Of a stretch of DNA of 15,019 nt, positions 1 through 6,385 are shown piece by piece. Numbering within the stretch: the stretch's first letter is position 1; each line of letters begins with the position of its first letter. This DNA comes from Dehalococcoidia bacterium (GTDB lineage: Bacteria > Chloroflexota > Dehalococcoidia > GIF9 > AB-539-J10). The stretch spans positions 1-15,019 of the forward strand of contig JAUWOB010000007.1 in NCBI GenBank assembly GCA_030612345.1, in the 5' to 3' direction. The position numbers and the translations under genes were made by a program. Under the pieces are notes generated by a model. That model made no database searches. It saw nothing but the letters and a program-made list of their open reading frames with translations, and was not told where the DNA came from.

Positions 1-209
1 TCTTTAGGAAGTTCATAGCCAAAGACTGTTATCGAGCCCGAGGTTATTTGAAGCAGCGTGGCAATAACTCTCAATGCGGTTGTCTTTCCCGCACCATTAG
101 GACCTATCAGACCAAATATCTCCCCTTCGTTTACTTCAAAAGAGATTCCGTTTATCGCCCTGAAGTTCCCATAGTCCTTGACCAGTTCTCTAACTTCTAC
201 TGCTTTCAT
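1..209 (-). CDS. ABC transporter ATP-binding protein, N-terminal part (runs off the window)
   Basis: The first 69 residues of an ABC-type ATPase are present; the rest lies beyond the left edge. The Walker A motif GPNGAGKTT is at residues 36-44, preceded by the usual IFGLIG strand, and a conserved aromatic in KDYGNF (residues 11-16) is placed to stack on the adenine. The LVKDYGNFRAINGISFEV opening is typical of single-domain ATPases that energise multidrug/antibiotic-type exporters (CcmA/DrrA-like), acting at the inner face of the membrane with a separate permease. The start is the ATG at 209-207; the next upstream in-frame ATG is followed by a stop, so this start is secure. No Shine-Dalgarno is visible. 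A TAGAAT -10-like box ends 8 nt before the ATG and a perfect palindrome lies just upstream. The substrate cannot be told from this fragment. Confidence 0.9.
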   Translation of the reverse strand, partial: MKAVEVRELVKDYGNFRAINGISFEVNEGEIFGLIGPNGAGKTTALRVIATLLQITSGSITVFGYELPK

Positions 210-229
210 CGTCGTCTATTCTAACATGC

Positions 230-248
230 AGAACAGACTCTCTGTTCT
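230..248 (-). promoter_or_regulatory. Perfect 8-3-8 palindrome, candidate operator of the ABC ATPase gene
   Basis: AGAACAGA-CTC-TCTGTTCT is a perfect inverted repeat with a 3-nt centre, ending 20 bp before the ATPase start codon. On the minus strand TAGAAT (223-218) is a plausible -10. The palindrome would then cover the poor -35 and most of the spacer, the usual place for a repressor or activator site. There is no run of T after it, so it does not read as a terminator. The regulator is not in the window. The rest of 249-357 has two more short hairpins (GAGCG/CGCTC near 267-282 and TGCGTT/AACGCA at 295-300 and 309-314) and no gene I can support. Confidence 0.5.
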
Positions 249-357
249 CTTGCGGTGCCCGGACTTGAGCGGAGTGACGCTCCCGATCTGTCCATGCGTT
301 CGCCGCATAACGCAGCCAAATGAACTGCAGATACGCTGTTGGACGCCGTGATCGGGG

Positions 358-765
358 TTATCTTCCGCTTCGCCTCGCTTCTAGTTCTCGTTGCATTGCT
401 TCGCACCTGTCGAGCCACAGCCTCTCATAATCCGCCGGGGGCACGATTCTGTCCTTGAGGTCTGCTATTGTATGAATTCCTTCTCTCTCACACCACTTTA
501 CGCAGATTTCATACGCCTCCCAGTCCAGTTCGTCCTCCTCCCAGAATACTCTGACCTCCGTAAACTCCTTCCAGAGCCCTGCCAAAGCCCTTGTGTGACC
601 ATCTGTTAGGACTATCTTGTCCCCGAGTTTCTTCACCGGAATAGGCGCAAGTGAATCAGGTCTTAAGGGATCGAAATCTCTCATTACTCGAGATAGTTTT
701 TCGGAACTGATGAACAGCTGGCTGGGCTGTATTTTATCCAGTTTCATCGTGAATATCTTGGGCAT
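358..765 (-). CDS. ParB/sulfiredoxin-fold nuclease-like protein
   Basis: A 135-residue protein whose N-terminal half has the pattern of ParB/Srx-fold domains: a KLDKIQPSQL opening (residues 8-17), then a PIPV strand and the signature LTDGHTRALA at 53-62, equivalent to the G-H-x-R box that binds nucleotide in ParB/Srx proteins. The C-terminal half (WEEDELDWEAYEICVKWC, 75-92, and onward) is helical, charged and rich in Trp and Cys. Stand-alone proteins of this kind occur in methanogens, clostridia and Chloroflexi without known function and are sometimes mis-named histone acetyltransferase. It has no ParB helix-turn-helix and no ParA partner, so a partition role is unlikely. It lies 148 bp upstream of the ABC ATPase on the same strand. 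ATG at 765 is used; its SD is weak, and Met7 is a possible alternative. Confidence 0.8.
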   Translation of the reverse strand: MPKIFTMKLDKIQPSQLFISSEKLSRVMRDFDPLRPDSLAPIPVKKLGDKIVLTDGHTRALAGLWKEFTEVRVFWEEDELDWEAYEICVKWCEREGIHTIADLKDRIVPPADYERLWLDRCEAMQRELEARRSGR

Positions 766-875
766 GCGTCAACCCATCTCCAGAGCTTACTAGCACTTGA
801 GTATAACGCTAACCAGTATATACGAGATCCAGCCTCGGTCACATGCTGACAGCCTTGAGTACCTCGCACAACACA

Positions 876-902
876 TTGCGACGATACTTTCTGTTATATA
901 AT
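876..902 (+). promoter_or_regulatory. Candidate promoter for the DUF763 remnant
   Basis: TTGCGA (876-881) and TATAAT (897-902) are separated by 15 bp, shorter than the ideal 17, but the -10 is a perfect consensus. The predicted start would fall about 10 nt before the ATG of the remnant at 918. The stretch 766-875 upstream of it has no recognisable gene. Confidence 0.4.
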
Positions 903-917
903 ATCCTAGAAGAGGGA

Positions 918-1037
918 ATGCCTGGCCCTGGACAGAGGACGGGGATTGCCAATTTGCCTTTGCATTATGTCAATGTGCCGCCGTGGCTTTTGGGGCGCAT
1001 GTGCCGGCTTGTGCGGGAGCGGGAATTCCGTGCGTAG
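918..1037 (+). pseudogene. DUF763 (COG1415) family protein, N-terminal stub only
   Basis: A 39-residue open frame behind a GAGGG ribosome site very close to its ATG. Residues 7-16 read RTGIANLPLH, followed by PPWLLGRMCRLVRE. From memory this is the hallmark start of DUF763 proteins, uncharacterised proteins of several hundred residues found in archaea and bacteria (R-T-G-x-A-x-L-P-L-H, then P-x-W-L-x-x-R-M). The similarity stops after about 33 residues and the frame ends five residues later, so almost the whole gene is missing. Its own promoter and ribosome site look preserved. The frame can be read upstream to an ATG at 843, but that start lies before the promoter and carries no family residues. 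It could be a surviving short peptide gene; I think a deletion remnant is more likely. Confidence 0.55.
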
Positions 1038-1050
1038 CGACATAACGGAG

Positions 1051-1078
1051 TTGTTCTCACGACAGGATACTATATAAT
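1051..1078 (+). promoter_or_regulatory. Promoter of the duplicated Cas4-like nuclease gene
   Basis: TTGTTC (1051-1056), 16-bp spacer, TATAAT (1073-1078). The -10 ends only 11 nt before the ATG at 1090, so the transcript would start about 5 nt upstream of the start codon. The nonamer TATATAATA here (1071-1079) is repeated at 895-903, giving a direct repeat that brackets the DUF763 stub. Confidence 0.55.
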
Positions 1079-1089
1079 AAGGTTGCGCG

Positions 1090-2430
1090 ATGGCTGAATT
1101 TGATATTGCATCCTATGTTTCACGCATCGAGGCCAATCGCTCGGTCAAAGATGCCTTAATGCAGGGCTTGAAGACACGCCGGCCTCCGTACCGCATATCC
1201 GTAACCGACTTGCTTAACCTCAAACAGGCCTACTTCAGGAGGAAGTATCCCGAAATCGTTCCGCCTCTGGAGAAACAGCAGCTTATGTGGGCCGGCACCG
1301 GCTTTCACAAGACCTTCGGCTCAGCCGTATCCAGCGAGGAATACCTGGAGCAATTCGTGGAAGCCGAGGGCATTGTGGGCAAGCTCGATATCTACGCGAA
1401 GATTCCCGTGGAGGTCAAGACAACCTCTACACCTGTAGACACGAAGGATCTACTGCAATACAGGCCGACTTATGTCGAGCAACTGGGCATGTACTGCGCC
1501 ATGGTCAATGCCCACGAGGGAGAGATCATCATCTACCAGCGCCAGGTGGAGGAATCGCCCTCAACTTCCCCTCTGATCGTCTATCATGTCACCTTCCCTG
1601 ACCTGAAGGCAATTCGGGAGGAGATGCGGCGAAGGCGAGACCTGCTGGTGCAAGCGCTCATCTCAAACGACCCTGGCAACCTGCCAGCCTGCCTCTGGTT
1701 CGGTAGGCAGTGTGATTATGCGCAGGTCTGCGACTGCGCAACCACGTCGGTGCAGGCATCTCATGAGATAGCCAAGTTAGCGGGAGAGCTCTACGTCGAT
1801 AGCACGACCTGTGAGCAACTCCTCAGTAAGATGGCGGGGCCTCGACCATCCCAGCCTTTCGGCATCAACGATATTGTTTTCCCGCGCAAGGCGTATTTCA
1901 AGCGCCTCAGGTTGCAGGAAATCGCTCTAGGCGAAGAAGTCCGGGAAGAGAAGGAGGGGCATCTTCGTTCCATGGATGAACGTGGCTTTCTCGATGCACT
2001 GCGCGATTCCTTGCGCTATGGCGCCCCGGGCGAGGCGCAGAGAATTCCTGTACAACATTTACCCTTAGTCGACCTGGTCCAGGTCTGGCAGGATCTCCCT
2101 ACCATCCTGCGAGACCCCAAGTTCTCCTCACTGGTGGAAAGAGAACGTTTGACCAGAGCATTCTCTCATTACTTCCTTCGACTGGGATTTGACTGTGCCT
2201 TAACAGAGAACCCAAAAGGCAGGCTGCTGCTCTACTATGCCAGGGTTCCCAAAGAGGATGCCAAGCTGATGGTCTACGATGTGACGTTTAGAAAGCTGGA
2301 TGCCATCAAAGGTGAAGCGCTGCACCGGGTTGAGCTTCTGGAAAAGGCAGGAACGGCGCTTCAGCTTCCCAAATGTCCCTCCTGGCTGTGCTCTTACTGC
2401 GACTACAGGGTTGAATGTGGCGAAGCATAA
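1090..2430 (+). CDS. Cas4/RecB-like PD-(D/E)XK Fe-S nuclease with a degenerate second copy
   Basis: A 446-residue protein made of two related halves. The first (about 35-216) has the Cas4/RecB-nuclease order: RISVTDLLNLKQAYFRRK (35-52), a G-x-x-H segment with His73, the metal-binding Asp100 and E-V-K at 108-110, Q-x-x-x-Y at 131-135, and a Cys group at 201, 208, 214 and 216 that probably holds Fe-S. The Cys normally found in the N-terminal L-L-x-C position of Cas4 is Leu43. The second half starts with FGINDIVFPRKAYFKR (257-272), has no Asp/E-x-K core that I can find, then repeats the ending (LLLYY...VTFRKLDAI, 379-405) and closes with four Cys at 429, 434, 437 and 443. The likely role is a 5'-to-3' DNA exonuclease using the first core. 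No cas genes or CRISPR repeats are nearby. The promoter at 1051-1078 leaves little or no 5' leader. Confidence 0.85.
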   Translation: MAEFDIASYVSRIEANRSVKDALMQGLKTRRPPYRISVTDLLNLKQAYFRRKYPEIVPPLEKQQLMWAGTGFHKTFGSAVSSEEYLEQFVEAEGIVGKLDIYAKIPVEVKTTSTPVDTKDLLQYRPTYVEQLGMYCAMVNAHEGEIIIYQRQVEESPSTSPLIVYHVTFPDLKAIREEMRRRRDLLVQALISNDPGNLPACLWFGRQCDYAQVCDCATTSVQASHEIAKLAGELYVDSTTCEQLLSKMAGPRPSQPFGINDIVFPRKAYFKRLRLQEIALGEEVREEKEGHLRSMDERGFLDALRDSLRYGAPGEAQRIPVQHLPLVDLVQVWQDLPTILRDPKFSSLVERERLTRAFSHYFLRLGFDCALTENPKGRLLLYYARVPKEDAKLMVYDVTFRKLDAIKGEALHRVELLEKAGTALQLPKCPSWLCSYCDYRVECGEA

Positions 2431-2575
2431 AATAGATGCGAGCTTCAGAGGAGTTTGGCCAGGCAAGTGGCTCCGAGTGGAGTCTCCCGCAGAGGGCATT
2501 GATTGATGAGAGGCAGAACAGAAGATGGTATGTACCGACATTAGGCCCGATGCTAAAGAAGGAGGAGGTGATGAC

Positions 2576-3016
2576 ATGAATCTACCTGATAAGCAGAAAA
2601 TCGTATCCATAATGAAAGAGAATTTTCTCCATGCGTATCTGGCCACCAGTGATGGCGATCAACCGAGGGTTCGTCCGGTATCACCGATAGTGGAAGACGA
2701 TATGTCCATCTGGGTAACAACCTACAGTACGTCGGGAAAAGTGAAACAGATACGACACAATCCCAAGATCTGCCTCGCTTTTGTGCAGCAGCCTAACGGC
2801 GATGAGGCCGCCATTGTGGTCGGCGAAGCTCACATAATCCCGGATACAGAAGAGAAAAGGAGAGTGTGGAAGCTGGCCACCTTCGATCTGTTCGAGCACT
2901 TCCCCAATGGTCCGGAATCTGACGAATTCTGCTTATTAAGGATCGCCGTCAAGAGGGTGGAATGGAGAGAGAGCTGGACAGACAAAACGAGAATCTATGA
3001 GCCAGCCCAAGAATGA
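2576..3016 (+). CDS. Pyridoxamine 5'-phosphate oxidase-like flavin split-barrel protein
   Basis: A 146-residue protein. The start is fixed by a near-perfect Shine-Dalgarno GGAGGAGGTG at 2561-2570, six nt before the ATG at 2576; a longer frame back to 2525 would put this site inside the coding region. The fold is shown by HAYLATSDGDQPRVRPV (19-35), a W-V-T-T-Y strand (46-50), then S-G-K-V-K-Q-I-R-H-N-P-K-x-C-L-A-F (53-69), the usual flavin phosphate-binding arrangement of the PNPOx/general-stress-26 superfamily. Members bind FMN, F420 or haem; the small size and lack of PdxH-specific regions argue against true pyridoxal phosphate synthesis. A flavin-dependent reductase or stress role is inferred. 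It stands alone between the nuclease gene and a methyltransferase gene, with 145 bp upstream and no clear promoter there. Confidence 0.85.
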   Translation: MNLPDKQKIVSIMKENFLHAYLATSDGDQPRVRPVSPIVEDDMSIWVTTYSTSGKVKQIRHNPKICLAFVQQPNGDEAAIVVGEAHIIPDTEEKRRVWKLATFDLFEHFPNGPESDEFCLLRIAVKRVEWRESWTDKTRIYEPAQE

Positions 3017-3070
3017 ACGGGGATAGGAGCTATGAAAGAGGATTGCGTCACTTCGCCGAACAGAGCGTGC

Positions 3071-3235
3071 CTAGCTTCGTACCTTCAGCACTGAGCCCAT
3101 GTTGCTCTCTTCGGCTGGCAGTTTTGTGAGAAGATCGAAAAGCTTCTTCACATCAGTTGAAAGCTTTGCTGGCTCGTCCCCCGGTCGATATTGCACATTC
3201 AGCTGGCCCAGTAATGAGTTGTCCGGGATTACCGC
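3071..3235 (-). pseudogene. Unidentified C-terminal protein fragment
   Basis: A 54-residue open frame between a TGA (3238-3236) and the stop TAG (3073-3071), with protein-like composition: a Q-L-N-V-Q-Y-R-P-G-D-E-P segment, then an amphipathic helix (KLSTDVKKLFDLLTKLP) and a polar end. It has no ATG near its beginning and no Shine-Dalgarno before its only early GTG, so it looks like the tail of a lost gene. I do not recognise the family. It lies in the 245-bp gap between the flavin protein and the first methyltransferase gene, opposite in strand to both. Chance is a real alternative at this length. Confidence 0.3.
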
Positions 3236-3261
3236 TCAATAGGGAATGAGGAGAGATGATC

Positions 3262-4065
3262 ATGCTTAAGGTAGTAGAGAAAACGTGGAATGAGTTTTGG
3301 GCGGCATACTGGCGGCTTGACCACCGGCACAGCATTCCAGGAATCTTTGAGTGGGATCGTCAATTGGTCAACTTTATCGAGAATGTTTGCCAATTGTCAC
3401 CTGGCGGACGTATTCTCGATCTGGGCTGTGGCGGTGGGGATCAAGCAAAAGTATTCGCACAGAAAGGCTACGAGGTGGTTGGAGTCGACATCGCTCCGTC
3501 ACTTATCGAGTCCGCCAAGCGGCAGTTCCAGAAGGAAGGATTGAAAAGCGCTTTCATCGTTGGCGATATGCGTGCTATCCATTACGACGCTGAGTTTGAC
3601 GCTTGTGTGATGCTGAGTGGAACATTTGGGTTTTTTGGCGACGTCGAAGACCAGAATCTCCTGGGTTCCATATACCGGGCCATTAAGGTTGGCGGTAAGG
3701 CGTTTATTATGTTCTTATCAGCGGAAGGATTGAACAGGCGTAGCAGGTCATGGTCAGAGATAAAGGACGGTTGGGAGCTAAACGAAAGCTGGCTTGATAC
3801 CGAGACAAGTACTTATCGCTCGAGAGTCTTCATTATTCAGAAAGATGGCACGCTAGTGCGTCCTAAGACAGAACCGGCGTATCACGCTAACGAAACCATC
3901 CGTTGTTACACGATTCCAGAAATGCAAGCAATGCTTGCAAGAGCAGGGTTACGATATCTTGCCAGCTACTCCGCCGATGATCTCTCTGTTCCCCCAAAAC
4001 CACTTGCTCCCGAGACAGTTCGTAACATAGTAGTAGCGGAGCGCCCAATAGAAAAGCAGCGATGA
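3262..4065 (+). CDS. Class I SAM-dependent methyltransferase
   Basis: A 267-residue Rossmann-fold methyltransferase. Motif I I-L-D-L-G-C-G-G-G is at 51-59 and the acidic end of strand 2 (VVGVDIA) is at Asp76, both for SAM binding. GDMRAIHY (101-108) is the usual motif II region and VML-SGTFGFFG follows as the strand-4 loop. The N-terminus (WNEFWAAYW) and the F-G-F-F segment resemble the methyltransferase-25/11 group acting on small molecules or lipids; no substrate can be assigned. GAGGAG at 3248-3253 is 8 nt from the ATG at 3262 but only 2 nt from the ATG at 3256, so the second Met is preferred; the longer form adds Met-Ile. The 124 bp after the stop holds a CCGGC/GCCGG hairpin (4070-4089), not followed by a T run. 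Confidence 0.88.
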   Translation: MLKVVEKTWNEFWAAYWRLDHRHSIPGIFEWDRQLVNFIENVCQLSPGGRILDLGCGGGDQAKVFAQKGYEVVGVDIAPSLIESAKRQFQKEGLKSAFIVGDMRAIHYDAEFDACVMLSGTFGFFGDVEDQNLLGSIYRAIKVGGKAFIMFLSAEGLNRRSRSWSEIKDGWELNESWLDTETSTYRSRVFIIQKDGTLVRPKTEPAYHANETIRCYTIPEMQAMLARAGLRYLASYSADDLSVPPKPLAPETVRNIVVAERPIEKQR

Positions 4066-4189
4066 AAGACCGGCCAGAAGGATTGCCGGCTTCGGACAAC
4101 AGCGCGTTTGCGACACCTTGCTAAGTGCCTTCGGCCCTTCGTAAACACGCAGGCCGTTGGGCGAGAGCACTGTGATTTGGGGAAAGACC

Positions 4190-4835
4190 ATGAACGAAAA
4201 TCCTCCTGCATTCCCCGAGAAAGACACTCCCCATCACTCAGATCTGAGTGCCAAGTCCTGGACAGAGCAAGTACGGAAAGGCCTGGATATTTATCGGGAA
4301 TGCTTCAACAATCCTGCTTTCTTTGAATTCGTTGGCAGCTTCCTTCACAGACCTTTCGACGTTTGAAGATGCATCTTTTGATGCGGTCATTTCCAGTATG
4401 GCACTTAATGCGAGTCCGAATTCCGAGAAAGCGATCAGTGAGTTCCTCAGAGTCCCTGGTTCGGGCGGCGAGTTGATTCTTAGTATTGAGCATCCTTGCT
4501 TTATTAACAAAGGATTAAGCTGGATTGAAGACGAAAAAGGAGAAGACAGCAAACTGACGATATCTCATCGCTTTGACGAAAGTCCACAGCTACAGGAATG
4601 GCAATCCAGCTATGCTCCACCTGGCACTGAACCTTTTGTCACGCCGGCATTTTACTGGACTCTCTCTCGGATACTGAAAACACTCATAAGGACAGGATTC
4701 GACTTCAAAGATGTCGAAAAACCCCGTCCTTCCGAGGAAGTATGTAAGAAATTCCCTAAAATGACAAAATGGCGTAAACATGCCGGGCTTTTCTTTTGCA
4801 TTCCATGCGAGAAGCATGGTTTAGAGGAGAAATGA
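4190..4835 (+). pseudogene. SAM methyltransferase pseudogene lacking its SAM-binding core
   Basis: Two frames of one gene. From ATG 4190 one frame reads MNENPPAFP... and W-T-E-Q-V-R-K-G-L-D-I-Y-R-E-C-F-N-N-P-A-F-F-E-F-V-G, the normal lead-in to motif I of a methyltransferase, and then stops at 4364-4366. About 4335-4345 the family resumes one frame over: FTDLSTFEDASFDAVISS, then E-K-A-I-S-E-F-L-R-V and G-G-E-L-I-L-S-I-E-H-P-C-F, running to the stop at 4835. Motif I and strand 2, some 50 or more codons, are absent, so this is a deletion plus frameshift, not only a sequencing slip. A 195-residue reading from ATG 4248 is open but lacks the cofactor site and begins with out-of-family sequence. 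A short degenerate Shine-Dalgarno (GGGGAAAG) precedes 4190. Confidence 0.75.
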
Positions 4836-4868
4836 CTGCGTACGACGGTGAACACGCGGCCATGCTTC
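4811..4868. repeat. Inverted repeat at the end of the methyltransferase pseudogene
   Basis: GAAGCATGG (4811-4819) pairs with CCATGCTTC (4860-4868) across a 40-nt loop. The same left arm can instead pair with CCATGC at 4803-4808 (5-nt loop), so two exclusive hairpins are possible. A third small hairpin, GAGGC/GCCTC, follows at about 4880-4900. No poly-T follows, so an intrinsic terminator is not supported. Confidence 0.35.
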
Positions 4869-4966
4869 ACTCCACCCAGAGGCTCGGCTTCGCCTCACTC
4901 TTTGCATATCCTGGAACTGCTGTACGATATTCGCTTAGCATCATTGTTCTAAAGTGAGATAAGCAA

Positions 4967-5629
4967 ATGCCGAAGTATGATAGAGAACGTGTCGCTCGAT
5001 TGTTTGACGGCATGACTGACGCAAAGAGCGTCACCGGTGAACACACTGGAATGTTCGGACAGAGTATCCCGCAGATAGCCGGTCAAGTAGCTTTTGAAAA
5101 GCTGGCACTGAACCATGAAGATGTGCTACTTGATGTCGGCACAGGCACTGGGGAAAAGGCCATTGCTGCCGCCCGTATCTGCCGGCAGGTAATCGGCATC
5201 GATGTTAGCAGGAAGAGTCTGGAGCGAGCCAGAATGAAAGTTGACCGGGAGAGCTTAGACAATGTGGCCTTTGTCTACGGCGGGTTTGAGGACCCTTGTG
5301 CCGAACTCGACCTCACTCCATATGGCATTACGAAGATCCTGGCCGTATATTCATTGCACCATCTGTCAGATCAACTGAAGAAAGAGAGCCTGACCACTCT
5401 GGCTGCTTTGTTGCGCCGGCCCGGCCGTATGGTGATTGGGGATATTATGTTCTTTGAGGATCCGAATGAACATCGGGAGGAATTTGATGAGGTAGGTTAT
5501 GACGCCGGAGATACCGATTTTCCCTGCCGAGTAGAATACCTGACGTACTGCCTGGAGCAGATAGGGGCTGACGTTCACGTCGAGCAGATTCATCCGCTGG
5601 TCGGCGTGGTAATAGCCGAGTTCGTATGA
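4967..5629 (+). CDS. Class I SAM-dependent methyltransferase
   Basis: A 220-residue methyltransferase of the UbiE/methyltransferase-11 type. Motif I L-L-D-V-G-T-G-T-G is at 54-62, the strand-2 acidic residue is Asp79 in VIGIDVS (75-81), and AVYSLHHLSD (126-135) is the strand-4/post-II loop typical of the group. R-R-P-G-R-M-V-I-G-D (149-158) is the strand-5 region. It looks complete and the cofactor site is intact, unlike the pseudogene just upstream. The start ATG 4967 has only a faint GAGATAAG in front. The long N-terminus (GEHTGMFGQSIPQIAGQVAF) suggests a small-molecule substrate that I cannot name. It is a separate transcription unit as far as spacing shows (131 bp before it, 95 bp after it). 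Confidence 0.87.
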   Translation: MPKYDRERVARLFDGMTDAKSVTGEHTGMFGQSIPQIAGQVAFEKLALNHEDVLLDVGTGTGEKAIAAARICRQVIGIDVSRKSLERARMKVDRESLDNVAFVYGGFEDPCAELDLTPYGITKILAVYSLHHLSDQLKKESLTTLAALLRRPGRMVIGDIMFFEDPNEHREEFDEVGYDAGDTDFPCRVEYLTYCLEQIGADVHVEQIHPLVGVVIAEFV

Positions 5630-5724
5630 CAGCATGTCTGGGGTTCGCTCGGCTCCCCTAAGTATCCGCGATATCTTGCAGGCATGCAGGGCTTTGAGTA
5701 GAATTCCGGGAGGCTGACGTAAAC

Positions 5725-6273
5725 ATGAACGTCGAAATCATCAACCTGACCGAGGAAAACCTGGTGGATGCTCCGGAATGGCCCGGCCATCCCTTCAGCT
5801 GCAAGTATTGCATCTACTGGGAATATCCCGAAGAGTGCGTGGATGCGGCGACCGAACGAAAGGAGGAGATGTTCGCGAAGAAGCTTAGCTGGTTGCAGAG
5901 GACGATCAAGGAGTTCGGAAACTGCGGAAAGCTCTTGTATATCGACGGAAAAGGAGTAGGCTACGCCCAGTATGCGCCACCGGGACATCTACCCAATTCA
6001 GCAGAATATGATTCGGGGCCACCGAGCGATGATGCTGTATTGATCTCCTGTCTGTTCATTGCGCAAGAGCAGTTCAGGGGATCAGGCCTGGGCAACCGGC
6101 TCCTACACAGCATTATCGATGAATTGAGGGAAAAGGGAATAGAAGCGATTGAGACTTTCGGGAGAAAGGGTAACCCGGAGAATCCGTCAGGGCCCGTGGA
6201 GTTCTACTTGAGGAACGGATTCAAAATCCAGAAAGACGACAGAGAGTTTCCCCTGATGAGGTCAGATTTATGA
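5725..6273 (+). CDS. GNAT-family N-acetyltransferase
   Basis: A 182-residue GNAT enzyme, transferring acetyl from acetyl-CoA to an amine. The pyrophosphate-binding loop is R-G-S-G-L-G-N (118-124) after the strand SCLFIAQEQF (108-117), and the C-terminal EFYLRNGFK (159-167) is the usual motif B. An N-terminal C-x-x-C (Cys26, Cys29) in FSCKYCIYWE is typical of a GNAT group seen in methanogens and Chloroflexi. The ATG at 5725 follows GGGAGG with an 11-nt gap. The next gene encodes a longer relative with the same domain plan, so the pair are probably tandem paralogues. The acceptor substrate is unknown. Confidence 0.87.
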   Translation: MNVEIINLTEENLVDAPEWPGHPFSCKYCIYWEYPEECVDAATERKEEMFAKKLSWLQRTIKEFGNCGKLLYIDGKGVGYAQYAPPGHLPNSAEYDSGPPSDDAVLISCLFIAQEQFRGSGLGNRLLHSIIDELREKGIEAIETFGRKGNPENPSGPVEFYLRNGFKIQKDDREFPLMRSDL

Positions 6274-6385
6274 GTGGAACACCGCCTGACACGGCACAAG
6301 AGGTTGGCGCAACTGGCGCGCACTCCCCTAGATTCTTGGCTGAGGCTCAGGCCTTTTCTGTGCTGAAACTGGGAGGTCGAATGAG

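Noticed and set aside
1090..2430. CRISPR-Cas locus because of the Cas4-like protein
   Set aside because: No repeats, no cas1/cas2 or effector genes anywhere in the window.
2525..2575. Longer start for the flavin split-barrel protein at 2525
   Set aside because: The 17-residue extension covers the Shine-Dalgarno of the ATG at 2576 and carries no family residues.
4041..4163. Integron attC-like boxes: CGCCCAAT near 4041 and GTTGGGCG near 4157, about 120 bp apart, with GTTGGAC near 340
   Set aside because: The outer boxes are imperfect, I could not find complementary inner boxes, and the other gene junctions in the region lack matching sites. No integrase is present.
3949..4227. 92-residue minus-strand frame covering the gap after the first methyltransferase gene
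   Set aside because: Much of it lies antisense to the methyltransferase gene, it has no domain or ribosome site, and its hydrophobic part is antisense to the real gene end.
4248..4835. 195-residue methyltransferase starting at ATG 4248
   Set aside because: The family match begins only about 30 residues in, the SAM-binding motif is absent and the true N-terminus lies in another frame from 4190.
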